Notes: generated by a model from the sequence alone, not told the origin. Shown: positions 17,048 to 27,649, counted from the first letter of the stretch. The stretch: DNA of 64,000 nucleotides from Gammaproteobacteria bacterium (GCA_030829985.1 JAURNW010000013.1:100066-164065); one strand, 5' to 3'. Translations and numbers: made by a program.

Positions 17048-18535
17048 TTGAAAAGGACCTTACCTTTATTATTATTTGTATGTTTATCCATACTTGTTCA
17101 ACAAGTATCTGCATGGAACACACTGACTGATAATTTTGATATCAATTGTCAACAAACCGCTAAGAGACTTGATTGCAATTACAGGCCTCTCAATCAGACA
17201 TCCCGTGTTGATATAGAAGTTAAAGCAAATGATATAATACTTGAAGCCAGCAACATCACTTCTTATCCAAGCAAGGGTGAAACAACTGCAATATTGTTCC
17301 TGGTTGATACAAGCGATCCAAATAGACAGAATGTAGTAGAAAAAAATAAATCTCAGATAAAAGAATTATTAACTGACCTAAAGCCCCACCAGAAAGCAGG
17401 GCTGGCATCATTTGATAAAACCATACGTATCCTATCTCCTATAGGAACAACAACTTTTTTATTGTCTAAATCTCTTGATTCATTACAAGCATCAGGGAAA
17501 ACAACGGAACTATATCGTAATTTAATTGAAGCTATTGAAAAGCTGAAATCAACTGATGCCAGTAGAAAGTTAATTATATTACTATCAGATGGACAGGCTG
17601 AAGATAAAGCCTACTTCCATTCAGATGTTATCAAGGCTGCAAGAAAAAATAGCGTAGTCATAAATTCAATAGGATATCCAAGAACAATTACATTGTCGGT
17701 AGCTTTACAAACCATTAGAAGGTTAAGCGAAGAGACGGGTGGGGATTATATTGAAACAGACATGAACTATAATCTGTCTTCAGATAAGTTAAACCCATTG
17801 ATTAACAATATCGATAATGGTGGTTCCTTTTCTGTTGACCTTAATGTTTTAACTAATAATACTTCAACGCCCGATAAAATCACGCTGACACTGAAAACAA
17901 TCAAAGCTCAGGAAAGCATAGATATACCGATCAGAATTAAAGTTGTAAAAATACCTGCCGCTAAACAAACGTTAACATCAGCTAACGTCAGTAATGCACC
18001 AACTCAGGAAAATCTTAACAACAAGCAACCAATCCAGATCGTTACAAAACAGGCAGATAATCAGACCATTAACCTATGGCTTTGGTATGGTCTGCCAGCT
18101 GCATTTATAATTATTATTATATTTATTTTAATCACCTTGTTTCTTTTATGGAATCGAAGGCCTGTATCAGTTATCGATACAAATACTGATTATAGACCTT
18201 ATGCCTATTTAATCGCAGATGACGATAAAGAAACACGGTATCCAATAACTCGCTCAATCTGGCGAATCGGGCGTAGTAAGGATAATGAACTTACACTTGA
18301 TGATACGTCACTTTCAAGACGTCATGCAGAAATACAGAGAAATATAAATGGCACATTCAATATAATTGACATGAACTCCATGAATGGCGTTTATATTAAC
18401 AATGAAAAGGTCGGTAAAGCAGAATTACACGAAGGCGATGCTATCGAAATAGGAGATGTTTTTTTACGTTTCACACAACATGCGTCTGATTACTCTCTTG
18501 AAGAACCAACTGTAATGCAGAAAACAAAACTTTAA
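17048..18535 (+). CDS. Signal peptide-VWA-TM-FHA protein
   Basis: 495 residues, TTG start at 17048 giving a clear signal peptide (MKRTLPLLLFVCLSI...SA). A von Willebrand A domain (about 80-255) follows in the periplasm; its metal site keeps D87/S89 and the second Asp D181 (LLSDG), but the usual second Ser at 91 is Pro, so the site is degenerate. A beta-rich spacer and a membrane helix (about 343-367) lead to a cytoplasmic FHA domain (about 404-480) with the phospho-Thr-binding residues G408-R409, S423-R-R-H426 and N446-G447. It thus links a periplasmic adhesion-like domain to cytoplasmic Ser/Thr phosphorylation. Last gene of the ExbB/ExbD-like locus. Confidence 0.85.
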   Translation: MKRTLPLLLFVCLSILVQQVSAWNTLTDNFDINCQQTAKRLDCNYRPLNQTSRVDIEVKANDIILEASNITSYPSKGETTAILFLVDTSDPNRQNVVEKNKSQIKELLTDLKPHQKAGLASFDKTIRILSPIGTTTFLLSKSLDSLQASGKTTELYRNLIEAIEKLKSTDASRKLIILLSDGQAEDKAYFHSDVIKAARKNSVVINSIGYPRTITLSVALQTIRRLSEETGGDYIETDMNYNLSSDKLNPLINNIDNGGSFSVDLNVLTNNTSTPDKITLTLKTIKAQESIDIPIRIKVVKIPAAKQTLTSANVSNAPTQENLNNKQPIQIVTKQADNQTINLWLWYGLPAAFIIIIIFILITLFLLWNRRPVSVIDTNTDYRPYAYLIADDDKETRYPITRSIWRIGRSKDNELTLDDTSLSRRHAEIQRNINGTFNIIDMNSMNGVYINNEKVGKAELHEGDAIEIGDVFLRFTQHASDYSLEEPTVMQKTKL

Positions 18536-18559
18536 TAGATTAACTCATTCAGGTTTTTT

Positions 18560-19267
18560 TTATAAAACAGGTTTAGTTAAATTAATATAATCATTTATTA
18601 AGGTGATCATTTCTGACTTTTCTAATAAAAGATTATCCTCACCAAACCATTCTTTTTTATTCTCAATTATTAATCTCGCAATATTATCAATCACAAACTC
18701 ATCATTGTTCTTGCATTGCTCTGGCGCATTAACCAATAATGATATAGCAGCACCCAGAACGATCTCTTTATGTTTTTGATAATTTGAATCTTGTGCGCCT
18801 TCTACTCGTTTATAAGAACTTCCATTCTCCGACTTAACTACTTGCATAACGAAAGCCATTAGCGTACTAAACTCCGCTGGGACGGTTATTCGACTAACTG
18901 TTGCCCACCTATAAAAATCGACAGGCAAGACCTCCCAATCATTATCTGCTTGTTCCGGATTTACAACATGTAATAATTTTTTTTGAACACAATCCTTTGC
19001 ATGGATCCATAATTCATCTACCTTATCAGTTTCATACTCATCACTTCGTTTTGCATCGGGGTTTAGTCCAAACAGCAAAGGTATTGCTTCTTTATGAAGC
19101 AACCATTTGTCTTTAGACAACCATTTCTCATATAATTTTTGAGATGTCAATTGCTCTATATCGTATACTTGACGCTCCCGTTCGCGCATCGTAACAGGCT
19201 GCACATGGTCAACAGATAAGCTTTTTTTATTATCCCTGGAAAATATTGATATTATTTTTTTAAACAT
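18560..19267 (-). CDS. Hypothetical protein at the end of the housekeeping superoperon
   Basis: 235 residues, no signal peptide or membrane helix after a short basic N-terminus (MFKKIISIFSRDNKKS). The sequence is mixed alpha, with segments LYEKWLSKDKWLLHKEAIPLLF and VLPVDFYRWATVSRI. I recognise no family. It lies 23 bp downstream of the DUF455 gene on the same strand, so it is probably co-transcribed. The segment around W-L-x-K-x-x-W-L-L-H-K-x-E-A may be a helical protein-binding region, but this is not diagnostic. Confidence 0.6.
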   Translation of the reverse strand: MFKKIISIFSRDNKKSLSVDHVQPVTMRERERQVYDIEQLTSQKLYEKWLSKDKWLLHKEAIPLLFGLNPDAKRSDEYETDKVDELWIHAKDCVQKKLLHVVNPEQADNDWEVLPVDFYRWATVSRITVPAEFSTLMAFVMQVVKSENGSSYKRVEGAQDSNYQKHKEIVLGAAISLLVNAPEQCKNNDEFVIDNIARLIIENKKEWFGEDNLLLEKSEMITLINDYINLTKPVL

Positions 19268-19290
19268 ATTCGTGACTATTTATACATCTG

Positions 19291-20088
19291 TTAATGAGTA
19301 ATAATGTACTGAAGTTCTGACTGACTGAACCCCGCCATCAACCTGGCTTCATGATTTATTTTTTTTGATTTATTTGATGGCATGTATTCTCTTATTATTT
19401 TTTCGAATGTTACTTCTGGATCCAGATTTAATTTATCACACTGATAACGATACCATTTTGTCCCAATTTGCACATGCCCGATTTGTTCATCAAGTATTAG
19501 CTCAAGTAGCAAACTTGTCTCCTCATCTTTAATTTGACGAAAGCGATTAATTAAATCTGGCGTAACATCCAGTCCTCGTGCTTCCATTATTCGTGGAACT
19601 ACTGCCAGACGTAATAACAAATCATGCGCAGTTTTATCTGCTATTTCCCAAAGACCGTTATGAGCAGAAAAATCTCCATAATCATACCCCAGTTGATTTA
19701 GCTGTTTTCTCAATAATTGAAAATGCCGGGTTTCTTCTGCAGCAACCTGCGCCCAATCTAAATAAAATTCCATCGGCATATTTTGAAATCGACAGATCAA
19801 ATCCCAGACAAGATTAATTGCATTAAATTCTATATGCGCAAAAGAATGAAGCATTGCCGCACGGCCTTCTATCGTTTGAATATTTCGTTTAGGTAAGTTT
19901 TTTGGTGCAATAAGCGCTGGCTTATCTGGTCGTCCCGGCTTTATTGATTCACAGTCTATTTTAGCCGGCGTTATGCCAACGTAACGAGACAATATAGTCT
20001 TGGCTGTTTTTTCGGATAATGACAATTTATCATCCAACTGATATTCTGACAAACATGCATAGGCGAGAGAAAATATATTATCACGCAT
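19291..20088 (-). CDS. DUF455 family ferritin-like protein
   Basis: 265 residues of the DUF455 family, a ferritin-like four-helix fold. Candidate metal ligands are visible in order: HSFAHIEFNAI, AAEETRHFQLL, DEETSLLLE and DEQIGHVQIG, spaced as in di-iron proteins (E-x-x-H pairs). Members are often found close to tRNA or lipid genes; a function in oxidising small molecules or in tRNA modification has been suggested for the wider superfamily, but none is established. It abuts tilS (stop and start share base 20088) and so is probably translationally coupled to it. Confidence 0.85.
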   Translation of the reverse strand: MRDNIFSLAYACLSEYQLDDKLSLSEKTAKTILSRYVGITPAKIDCESIKPGRPDKPALIAPKNLPKRNIQTIEGRAAMLHSFAHIEFNAINLVWDLICRFQNMPMEFYLDWAQVAAEETRHFQLLRKQLNQLGYDYGDFSAHNGLWEIADKTAHDLLLRLAVVPRIMEARGLDVTPDLINRFRQIKDEETSLLLELILDEQIGHVQIGTKWYRYQCDKLNLDPEVTFEKIIREYMPSNKSKKINHEARLMAGFSQSELQYIITH

Positions 20089-21446
20089 TATTGAATCGCT
20101 TTCTCATAGCCTGACCATTCAATCTGGAATGATGACTCTTGATTATTTGCTGAATAGTTTTTGTCAACACATAAGCCCGGAATAAGAGCTAATTCATTAT
20201 CTATATAAATTAATGGGAATCTATCTCTTACCCAAGGCAGAACACCACTTTCCTGAAATAATTGTTTGACTGAAATTGAATGCGACTTATTGTGTGGCCG
20301 TATCTTTTCACCGCCCTGCCTATATTTTATTACTATGCATGAATCCTTTATTTTTTCTTTCGAAAGGCCTAAACCAACATTTGATTTTGCAATGAGTACT
20401 TCATCCATTATTCTTAAAGGCTTGCTTATATCCCAGTTATATTCATTTTTCACATTATTTTTTGACATCACTTTCGACGCATATAAAATTCGCCTATACC
20501 GCCTTATTTCGACATCTTTCCAATTCACACAAGGCATATTTTCATTTTCAGTATAAATCAGATCCGAAAATATATGATCAATGTGTCTGGAAGTGGGAGA
20601 CGCTAGCTGTAGTTCTTTTAACCATGTAAAAATCAGATTTTTTTGTCTGTTGATACTTAACATTTTTAATGCATCAAGTTGCAAACTCGCAGAGTCTTCA
20701 TTTAGAGCAAGCTTTAAATCTTCAAGGCCAATCTCCTGCAACAATAACGCACAATCTTGTTGATGCCTTATGATTCTCTGAGTTGTTTCACGATATGCAG
20801 GCCAGCGATGTTCGATCTCAGGCAATATATTTTTTCTCAAATAATTGCGATCATATTTTTCATTTGCATTACTCGTGTCTTCACACCAGCTCAAATTATT
20901 TTCATTTGCGTAAGATAATAACTGACTGCGATTAACCTCTAGTAATGGGCGGGCATGAATACCGCCGGCAAAGCCTTTATAGACTGGCATAGATGCAAGA
21001 CCCTTAGGCCCTCCTCCTCTTAATGCTTGCAGAAAAAATGTTTCAACCTGATCATCCTGATGATGACCTGTAAACAAAAAATCATCTTCTTCCATAAGCT
21101 CCGCAATAAGAGCATAACGTTGTTCTCTGGCCCATGCCTCTATACTGACACCGTCAGGTGTATTCTCTTTAATATCAAGTTGTCTAAAGTCTAAACCATA
21201 CTTCTCAGATTTTTTTTTGCAAAACTTACCCCACTCAATGCTTTTTTCCTGAAGTCCATGATTCACATATACAACATTAATTTTTTGTTTTATTTTATTT
21301 TTATTTAGGTAGACCAGATGTAATAAAACACTGGAGTCCATACCTCCACTACATGCAATCCATATATTTTTTGCATGTGGGAAAGCATTCAGTATTGTAT
21401 CGAAATTATAGTAGGCTATTAGCTCTGTCGACATAGATTTAGTCAT
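20088..21446 (-). CDS. tilS: tRNA(Ile)-lysidine synthase
   Basis: 452 residues. The PP-loop SGGMDSSVLLH at 33-43 binds ATP, and FTGHHQDDQVETF is the second TilS motif. The C-terminal TilS substrate-binding domain is recognisable in YRQGGEKIRPHNKSHS and LFQESGVLPW. The enzyme puts lysine on C34 of tRNA-Ile(CAU), changing its identity to read AUA, and is essential. It follows accA with 37 bp between. The start could also be the Met at residue 5 (MSTELI). Confidence 0.97.
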   Translation of the reverse strand: MTKSMSTELIAYYNFDTILNAFPHAKNIWIACSGGMDSSVLLHLVYLNKNKIKQKINVVYVNHGLQEKSIEWGKFCKKKSEKYGLDFRQLDIKENTPDGVSIEAWAREQRYALIAELMEEDDFLFTGHHQDDQVETFFLQALRGGGPKGLASMPVYKGFAGGIHARPLLEVNRSQLLSYANENNLSWCEDTSNANEKYDRNYLRKNILPEIEHRWPAYRETTQRIIRHQQDCALLLQEIGLEDLKLALNEDSASLQLDALKMLSINRQKNLIFTWLKELQLASPTSRHIDHIFSDLIYTENENMPCVNWKDVEIRRYRRILYASKVMSKNNVKNEYNWDISKPLRIMDEVLIAKSNVGLGLSKEKIKDSCIVIKYRQGGEKIRPHNKSHSISVKQLFQESGVLPWVRDRFPLIYIDNELALIPGLCVDKNYSANNQESSFQIEWSGYEKAIQ

Positions 21447-21483
21447 ATGCCTTATTTAGATTGTATCCGCGAGATGAGAACTA

Positions 21484-22446
21484 TTACTGTTTAAATTCGC
21501 CAATTTGTCGAAATTTGTTTTGTCTTTGTAACACAACTTCTGGTGTTGGCATGGATCGTAGCTGTTCCAATTCTTCAACAAGAGCCAATTTTAATTTATT
21601 TGCCATATCATCAAAGCTACGGTGAGCACCACCTAATGGTTCTTCGATAATACGGTCAATCAATTTCAATTCATGTAATCTTTGTGCCGTAATACCCATA
21701 GCTTTAGCAGCTTCTTTAGCATTATCAGCGCTCTTCCAAAGAATTGAAGCACAACCCTCCGGAGAAATCACAGAATAAGTACTGTATTGCAACATCAACA
21801 AACAATCGGCGACACCAATAGCTAATGCTCCACCAGAACCACCCTCACCAATGACTGTCGCGATTATTGGCGTTTTCAATTCGGACATCACCATAAGATT
21901 TCTGGCAATTGCTTCACTTTGCCCACGCTCTTCGGCGTCGATACCAGGGTATGCCCCTGGAGTATCGATAAATGTCAGTACCGGCAGATTAAATCGTTCT
22001 GCCAATTGCATTATGCGTAATGCCTTGCGATAACCTTCAGGTTTAGGCATACCATAATTTTGTTTAATCCTATCCCTGGTATCTCGACCTTTTTGATGTC
22101 CAATGACAGCAACTGGTTTACCATCCAGCCGTGCAACCCCGGCTATGATAGCGGGATCATCAGCAAAATATCTCTCGCCATGTAATTCTTCAAAATCAGT
22201 AAATATTCGGTCAATATAATCAAGCGTATAGGGGCGCTGTGGATGACGCGCTATCTGGGAAACCTGCCAGGGTGTCAATACAGAGAAAATAGACTTGGTT
22301 AACTCTCTACTCCGTTTTTTTAACCTGGTAATTTCTTCAGTAATATTTATCTCTTTATCATTACCGACATGTTTTAACTCTTCTATTTTTGCTTCGAGTT
22401 CAGCGATTGGTTGTTCAAAATCTAGAAAATTCATACAGTTATACAC
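21484..22446 (-). CDS. accA: Acetyl-CoA carboxylase carboxyltransferase subunit alpha
   Basis: 320 residues, the standard AccA length. It has the N-terminal helical region ([17 protein letters not shown]), the segment [11 protein letters not shown], and the crotonase-fold core with [17 protein letters not shown], which forms the oxyanion hole. It works with AccD to transfer carboxyl from biotin to acetyl-CoA, the first step of fatty acid synthesis. The frame gives [10 protein letters not shown]; the internal Met before NFLDF (residue 5) matches other AccA starts and may be the true start. It lies 6 bp after dnaE in the same operon. Confidence 0.97.
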   Translation of the reverse strand: MYNCMNFLDFEQPIAELEAKIEELKHVGNDKEINITEEITRLKKRSRELTKSIFSVLTPWQVSQIARHPQRPYTLDYIDRIFTDFEELHGERYFADDPAIIAGVARLDGKPVAVIGHQKGRDTRDRIKQNYGMPKPEGYRKALRIMQLAERFNLPVLTFIDTPGAYPGIDAEERGQSEAIARNLMVMSELKTPIIATVIGEGGSGGALAIGVADCLLMLQYSTYSVISPEGCASILWKSADNAKEAAKAMGITAQRLHELKLIDRIIEEPLGGAHRSFDDMANKLKLALVEELEQLRSMPTPEVVLQRQNKFRQIGEFKQ

Positions 22447-22452
22447 AATTTA

Positions 22453-25400
22453 TTAAATGCGACGCATATTATAATCTATTTTTACTTTATCTTTGCCAAT
22501 AGATTCTGATAATTTATCTATCAAATCGTCATTGATTGTCAGGCACCATTCCTCTCCGAGATGGAGATCTGCGATGGCATTGCCGTTATCGTAGTGAATA
22601 GACACATTCGAGCTTCCATTCGTAAACGGAGAGAGGGTGTTCTTGAGTTGCTCTATTCCTCCATTCTTCAATAGCTCGTAGTCAATATTCAATACAAGTC
22701 TTGCGCTAGTCTTTCTGATGTCATCCAGACTAAATATTTCATTGGCGCGGATTGATATACCACTTTCGACATAATCATCCTCGATAGCCTTGCCCTTAAT
22801 AATAACAAGTTGATCTTTAACTAATAGATGCCTGTACTTTAGATATTCATCTGAATAAACATTAACTAATGCCCGTGCTGTTCTATCATCCAGACGGATT
22901 TCCGCCATTCGCCCCCTGCTCCCGGTACGTGTTCGTATGCTCATTATGTAGCCTGCCACAGTGACGCTACCAAATTTAAACGCATTTAACCTTGAGCTTA
23001 TTATCCCCTTGAGTTCTTCTTCATAACGATTAATCGGATGTCCCTTGAGATAGAAGCCTAGCGTGTCCTTCTCACCGGTTAATCGTTCCTTATGCTCCCA
23101 ATCTGTAACTATTTCATACATTGTGGAATCATTTGAAGTCTCATCTGAATACTGGTCAGAAATTTCCAGGCCAAACATATCATCCTGCCCGCTAGTGCTA
23201 TTTTGGCTATGCTGTTCTGCCATAGATATTGCCTTAGCGAGATTATGTGCGAGTGTACTTCTTCCAGCACCCAGACTATCCATGGAGCCTGAGCGTATCA
23301 ATGCATCCAGAACTCGTCGGTTTGCTTTACGCAAATCGACTCTTTTACAAAGATCAAACAAATCTAAATAAGGTCCATTTTCCGATCTTTCGTTTACTAA
23401 TAATTCAATCGCTGATTCGCCAACACCTTTTATAGCTCCCAGACCGTAGCAGATGGTTTTATCATCAATTATAGTAAAACTGTATTGACTCTGGTTAACC
23501 GATGGAGGCAATAACTCTATATCCATCCGTCTAACCTCTTCTAATAAAGTAACGACCTTATCCGTATTATCCATGTCAGAAGACAATACTGCGGCCATAA
23601 ATGCTGCAGGATGGTGTGCCTTTAACCACGCAGTTTGATAAGCAACTAAAGCATATGCAGCAGAATGAGACTTGTTGAAACCATAGCCTGCAAACTTCTC
23701 CATTAAATCGAATATCATCGTTGCCTGTCTTTTATCAATGCCTCTACTAACGGCACCGTCAGTAAAGATAGCGCGTTGCTTTGCCATCTCTTCCGGTTTT
23801 TTCTTTCCCATTGCACGTCTTAATAAGTCAGCCGCACCAAGGGTAAAGCCAGCTAATATCTGAGCAATCTGCATGACTTGCTCCTGGTAAAGAATTACGC
23901 CATAGGTGGGTTTTAAAACTGATTCCAGATCATCATGCATATATTGCACACGTGCACGGCCATGTTTTCTATCAACAAAATCATCGACCATTCCTGACTG
24001 TAATGGACCGGGTCTGAATAATGCTACAAGTGCAATCAAATCATCAAAGACATCGGGTTGAAGGCGCTTGATTAATTTCTTCATTCCATCTGATTCCAGC
24101 TGAAATACAGCAGTCGTATCCATTCGCTGAATCAATTCATATGTTGCCGGGTCATCAAGTGGAATTTTTCGTATATTAATGGCCTCTTTGTTTTCTTGCT
24201 TTTTTATAAGATTAATATCACGTAGTGCCCAATCAATAATCGTTAAAGTTCTTAAGCCAAGAAAATCAAATTTAACCAAACCAATAGACTCAACATCACC
24301 CATATCAAACTGAGTAACAGTTGCTTGTGAACCCTGCTCACAATAAAGCGGCATATAATCAAACAAGGGTTTAGGTGCTATCACCAGGCCACCAGCGTGG
24401 CGACCCGCATTCCTGGACAAACCCTCAAGCTTTTGAGCCAGATCTAACAAAGACTTTACATCGTCTTCAGCCTTGTAACGCTGTCTAAGCACCTTCTCTT
24501 CAGCCAAGGCTCGATCCAGAGTCATATTCAATTCAAAAGGGATAAGTTTTGCTATTTGATCTACAAAACCATAGGGAAAACCCAATACCCTGCCAACATC
24601 CCTTACTACTGCTTTAGCAGCCATGGTGCCGTAAGTGATAATTTGTGAAACATGGTCCCGCCCATATTTATTAGCCACGTATTCAATGACTTCGTCTCGA
24701 CGATCCATGCAAAAATCAACATCAAAATCAGGCAAGGAAACGCGTTCGGGATTCAGGAAACGTTCAAATAGCAGATCATATTCCAGAGGATCCAGCTCAG
24801 TAATGTCCAATGCATAAGCAACCAAAGAGCCTGCGCCGGAACCACGCCCTGGACCGACAGGGATGCCATTTTCTTTAGCCCAGCGTATAAAGTCTGCGAC
24901 AATCAAAAAGTAGCCGGAAAAACCCATGCTGGTGATGACATCAATTTCACGTTGTAATCTTGAAAAATATTCTTCATGACTGGATTCGGGAATATTATTA
25001 TCATTTATTATATTTTGTAATCCTGCCTTTGAATCGTTTAGCAGACACTCATCCTGAGTTTCAGATTCACTGACTGGAAAATGAGGCAAGAAATGTTCGC
25101 CTAGTGTAAATTCAACATTACATCGCTGTGAAATCTTAACAGTATTTTCCAATGCTTCCGGAATATCCGAGAATAGTTCCTGCATCTCATCAATGCTACG
25201 CAAGTACTGTTGATCAGTATATTGCCTCAACCGTCTTGGGTCATTCAAGGTATAGCCCTGCTGAATACAAACACGCGCTTCGTGTGCTTCAAAATCATCC
25301 TGACCAATAAAACGAACATTATTACTTGCGACCAGTGGAATATTATATTTTTCAGCGTATTTGATTGTCTGGCCTATATATGTGTTTTGACCCTTTTTAC

Positions 25401-25908
25401 CTATTCTCTGTAATTCAAAATAATACCTGTCTGGAAAAATGGATATCCATTTTTCCAGGTTACTCTCAATCCGTGATTCATCCTGCAATGAAAGTGAACC
25501 GAAAAAGTCACCCGCTTCTGCACAATCAATAACAATGAGTCCTTCATTATATTTTTTAATCCATTCATATTGTATCAATGGATTGCCACGATATTGACCC
25601 TCAGTAAAACTGAGTGTTATTAGCCTTGATAAATTCTGAAAACCTTCAATGTGCTGACATAACATCACAATACTTGTAGGTTCACCGATATCTTCATTAA
25701 TTATTTTTAATTCAGCACCTATAATCGGTTTAACACCCTGCCTTAACATAGAACGATAAAATTTTACTGCTGAAAATGTATTGCCTTGTTCGGTAACAGC
25801 AATAGCGGGCATCCCAAAATCTGCTGCTCTTGCCGATAATGCATCAACCTTAATCAAACCATCGATTAAAGAAAATTCAGTATGAAGATGTAAGTGGACA
25901 AAACTCAT
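22453..25908 (-). CDS. dnaE: DNA polymerase III alpha subunit
   Basis: 1151 residues, near the usual 1160. The N-terminal PHP domain starts at MSFVHLHLHTEFSLIDG. The polymerase palm follows, with VGPGRGSGAGSLVAY and the catalytic Asp pair in LPDFDVDF (about residue 400), then the fingers, the helix-hairpin-helix region, an OB fold (FGSVTVAGYIMSIRTRTG) and the C-terminal tau-binding region. It is the replicative polymerase subunit. It lies between rnhB and accA, the common gammaproteobacterial order, with gaps under 10 bp. Confidence 0.98.
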   Translation of the reverse strand: MSFVHLHLHTEFSLIDGLIKVDALSARAADFGMPAIAVTEQGNTFSAVKFYRSMLRQGVKPIIGAELKIINEDIGEPTSIVMLCQHIEGFQNLSRLITLSFTEGQYRGNPLIQYEWIKKYNEGLIVIDCAEAGDFFGSLSLQDESRIESNLEKWISIFPDRYYFELQRIGKKGQNTYIGQTIKYAEKYNIPLVASNNVRFIGQDDFEAHEARVCIQQGYTLNDPRRLRQYTDQQYLRSIDEMQELFSDIPEALENTVKISQRCNVEFTLGEHFLPHFPVSESETQDECLLNDSKAGLQNIINDNNIPESSHEEYFSRLQREIDVITSMGFSGYFLIVADFIRWAKENGIPVGPGRGSGAGSLVAYALDITELDPLEYDLLFERFLNPERVSLPDFDVDFCMDRRDEVIEYVANKYGRDHVSQIITYGTMAAKAVVRDVGRVLGFPYGFVDQIAKLIPFELNMTLDRALAEEKVLRQRYKAEDDVKSLLDLAQKLEGLSRNAGRHAGGLVIAPKPLFDYMPLYCEQGSQATVTQFDMGDVESIGLVKFDFLGLRTLTIIDWALRDINLIKKQENKEAINIRKIPLDDPATYELIQRMDTTAVFQLESDGMKKLIKRLQPDVFDDLIALVALFRPGPLQSGMVDDFVDRKHGRARVQYMHDDLESVLKPTYGVILYQEQVMQIAQILAGFTLGAADLLRRAMGKKKPEEMAKQRAIFTDGAVSRGIDKRQATMIFDLMEKFAGYGFNKSHSAAYALVAYQTAWLKAHHPAAFMAAVLSSDMDNTDKVVTLLEEVRRMDIELLPPSVNQSQYSFTIIDDKTICYGLGAIKGVGESAIELLVNERSENGPYLDLFDLCKRVDLRKANRRVLDALIRSGSMDSLGAGRSTLAHNLAKAISMAEQHSQNSTSGQDDMFGLEISDQYSDETSNDSTMYEIVTDWEHKERLTGEKDTLGFYLKGHPINRYEEELKGIISSRLNAFKFGSVTVAGYIMSIRTRTGSRGRMAEIRLDDRTARALVNVYSDEYLKYRHLLVKDQLVIIKGKAIEDDYVESGISIRANEIFSLDDIRKTSARLVLNIDYELLKNGGIEQLKNTLSPFTNGSSNVSIHYDNGNAIADLHLGEEWCLTINDDLIDKLSESIGKDKVKIDYNMRRI

Positions 25909-25917
25909 TCTGTATAA

Positions 25918-26520
25918 CTACATAATATATTTTGAAACAGGACCAAAACTACGCCGGTGTATTTTTGTGATGCCTAGATTTTCCAGTGCTTTAATATGCT
26001 GTTTAGTAGGATAACCTTTATGTGATGAGAAACCATATCCAGGATAGATCTCATCAAAACTCATCATTTCATTATCACGCTCAACTTTAGCTATGATTGA
26101 TGCGGCACTTATCGCAGGGATCAGGCTATCACCTTTGATTATGGCCAATTTTTTATAATCTATGTCAGGTGTATATTGTCCATCAACAACAACCATTTCC
26201 GGTTGTTTCTCTAATGCTTCTACGGCTCGTTTCATTGCCAATAAACTGGCATGTAGGATGTTCAATTCGTCAATCTCAGCAACCTCTGCACGTCCGAAAG
26301 CCCAGGCAAGTGCTTTAGATTTAATTTCATCAGACAGCGATTCACGTTTTTTTTGACTTATTTTCTTTGAATCTTGCAAACCTTTGATCGGCTGAAGCGG
26401 GTCCAGAATTACTGCAGCCGCAACAACGGGGCCAGCTAAGGGTCCTCTACCAACTTCATCAACCCCGGCCAATAGCTCAAGTTCATTAATGGCAGAGTAA
26501 TCAATCAAATTTATCACCAT
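25918..26520 (-). CDS. rnhB: Ribonuclease HII
   Basis: 200 residues with the chosen ATG at 26520; the frame opens earlier at 26562, but that start would overlap lpxB by 62 bp and adds residues that are not in the family. The DEDD active site starts in [22 protein letters not shown] and the last acidic position in [12 protein letters not shown] follow. It removes RNA from RNA-DNA hybrids, including single misincorporated ribonucleotides. It overlaps the lpxB end by 20 bp. Confidence 0.95.
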   Translation of the reverse strand: MVINLIDYSAINELELLAGVDEVGRGPLAGPVVAAAVILDPLQPIKGLQDSKKISQKKRESLSDEIKSKALAWAFGRAEVAEIDELNILHASLLAMKRAVEALEKQPEMVVVDGQYTPDIDYKKLAIIKGDSLIPAISAASIIAKVERDNEMMSFDEIYPGYGFSSHKGYPTKQHIKALENLGITKIHRRSFGPVSKYIM

Positions 26521-27649
26521 CGACCAATTCGAGTATTGCATTTGCAGCCTGTAGATCAGCATTTCTCCTAAGCTGCGTTGATAAGACAGTAAATTGATTT
26601 TTCATATTCTGCATGTGTTCATCTGAATTCAACAGAGCATTTAATTCACATGACAATATTTCTGCCGTACATCTGGATTGCAAACATTCAGGCACTAATA
26701 ATTTTCCCGCCAGAATATTAGGCAATGAAGCATAAGGTATTTTGGCTAGCAGCTTGACAATCAAATGGGTAAGAAAAGAAAGTCGATAAGCAACTATCAT
26801 TGGTTTCTTATACAACATTGCTTCCAGTGTTGCTGTTCCGGATGCGAGCATAATAACATCTGCCGCTTCCATTATTCTGTGGGTATTGCCAATACTAATA
26901 TTAACATCGAGATCTGGTGCCACCTCGTTTTTAATTCGTTGAAATTCAATTTTAGATTTTTCATTTACTAATCCACATATAAAAATGAGATTATGATTTT
27001 TACTTTGGGTTATTTCAGCCGCTTGCAATATAGGTCCGGCGATTCTTTTTATTTCATTCAGACGACTTCCGGGCAGTAAGGCAATGATGGTTTTATCATC
27101 TGCTAATTTCAATTCGGCTCTGGCTACGCGGGTATTGTTTTGAACCGGAATCTTATCGGCGAGAGGGTGACCAACAAACCTGTTTGGAATCCCATGCTTA
27201 TTATAGATAGCTGTCTCGAATGGAAAAAGATTAAGGATCAAATCAACAGCAACTTTAATTTTTTTTACTCTATACTCACGCCATGCCCAAACTGATGGAC
27301 TGACATAATGCACTGTTTTTATTCCTGCCTCATGTAATTTCTTTTCTAGCCATAGATTAAAATCCGGGGCATCTATTCCAATAAACACATCTGGAGGGTT
27401 TTTAATAAAATTATCTAATAATTTATTTCTAATACTTCTTAACTCTGAGTATCGACCAAGAACTTCTGTAACCCCCATGACCGATAAACGTTCCATAGGG
27501 AAAAGAACGCTCATCCCCGTTGCCGCAAGTTTCTCTCCACCAATTCCTTCTACCGTTAATGCATCAACCTTTTTTTTTAATTCATTTATCAGACCGGCAC
27601 CAAGCGTGTCGCCTGATACTTCGCCCGCGACAAGACCAATTCGAAGCAT
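26501..27649 (-). CDS. lpxB: Lipid-A-disaccharide synthase
   Basis: 382 residues with the LpxB start motif [15 protein letters not shown], the catalytic-region GIDAPDFN and the UDP-sugar-binding segments [11 protein letters not shown] and ASGTATLEA. It joins UDP-diacylglucosamine and lipid X to form the lipid A disaccharide at the inner face of the inner membrane. It is in the lpxD-fabZ-lpxA-lpxB-rnhB-dnaE run with the canonical order; the end overlaps rnhB. Confidence 0.97.
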   Translation of the reverse strand: MLRIGLVAGEVSGDTLGAGLINELKKKVDALTVEGIGGEKLAATGMSVLFPMERLSVMGVTEVLGRYSELRSIRNKLLDNFIKNPPDVFIGIDAPDFNLWLEKKLHEAGIKTVHYVSPSVWAWREYRVKKIKVAVDLILNLFPFETAIYNKHGIPNRFVGHPLADKIPVQNNTRVARAELKLADDKTIIALLPGSRLNEIKRIAGPILQAAEITQSKNHNLIFICGLVNEKSKIEFQRIKNEVAPDLDVNISIGNTHRIMEAADVIMLASGTATLEAMLYKKPMIVAYRLSFLTHLIVKLLAKIPYASLPNILAGKLLVPECLQSRCTAEILSCELNALLNSDEHMQNMKNQFTVLSTQLRRNADLQAANAILELVDGDKFD

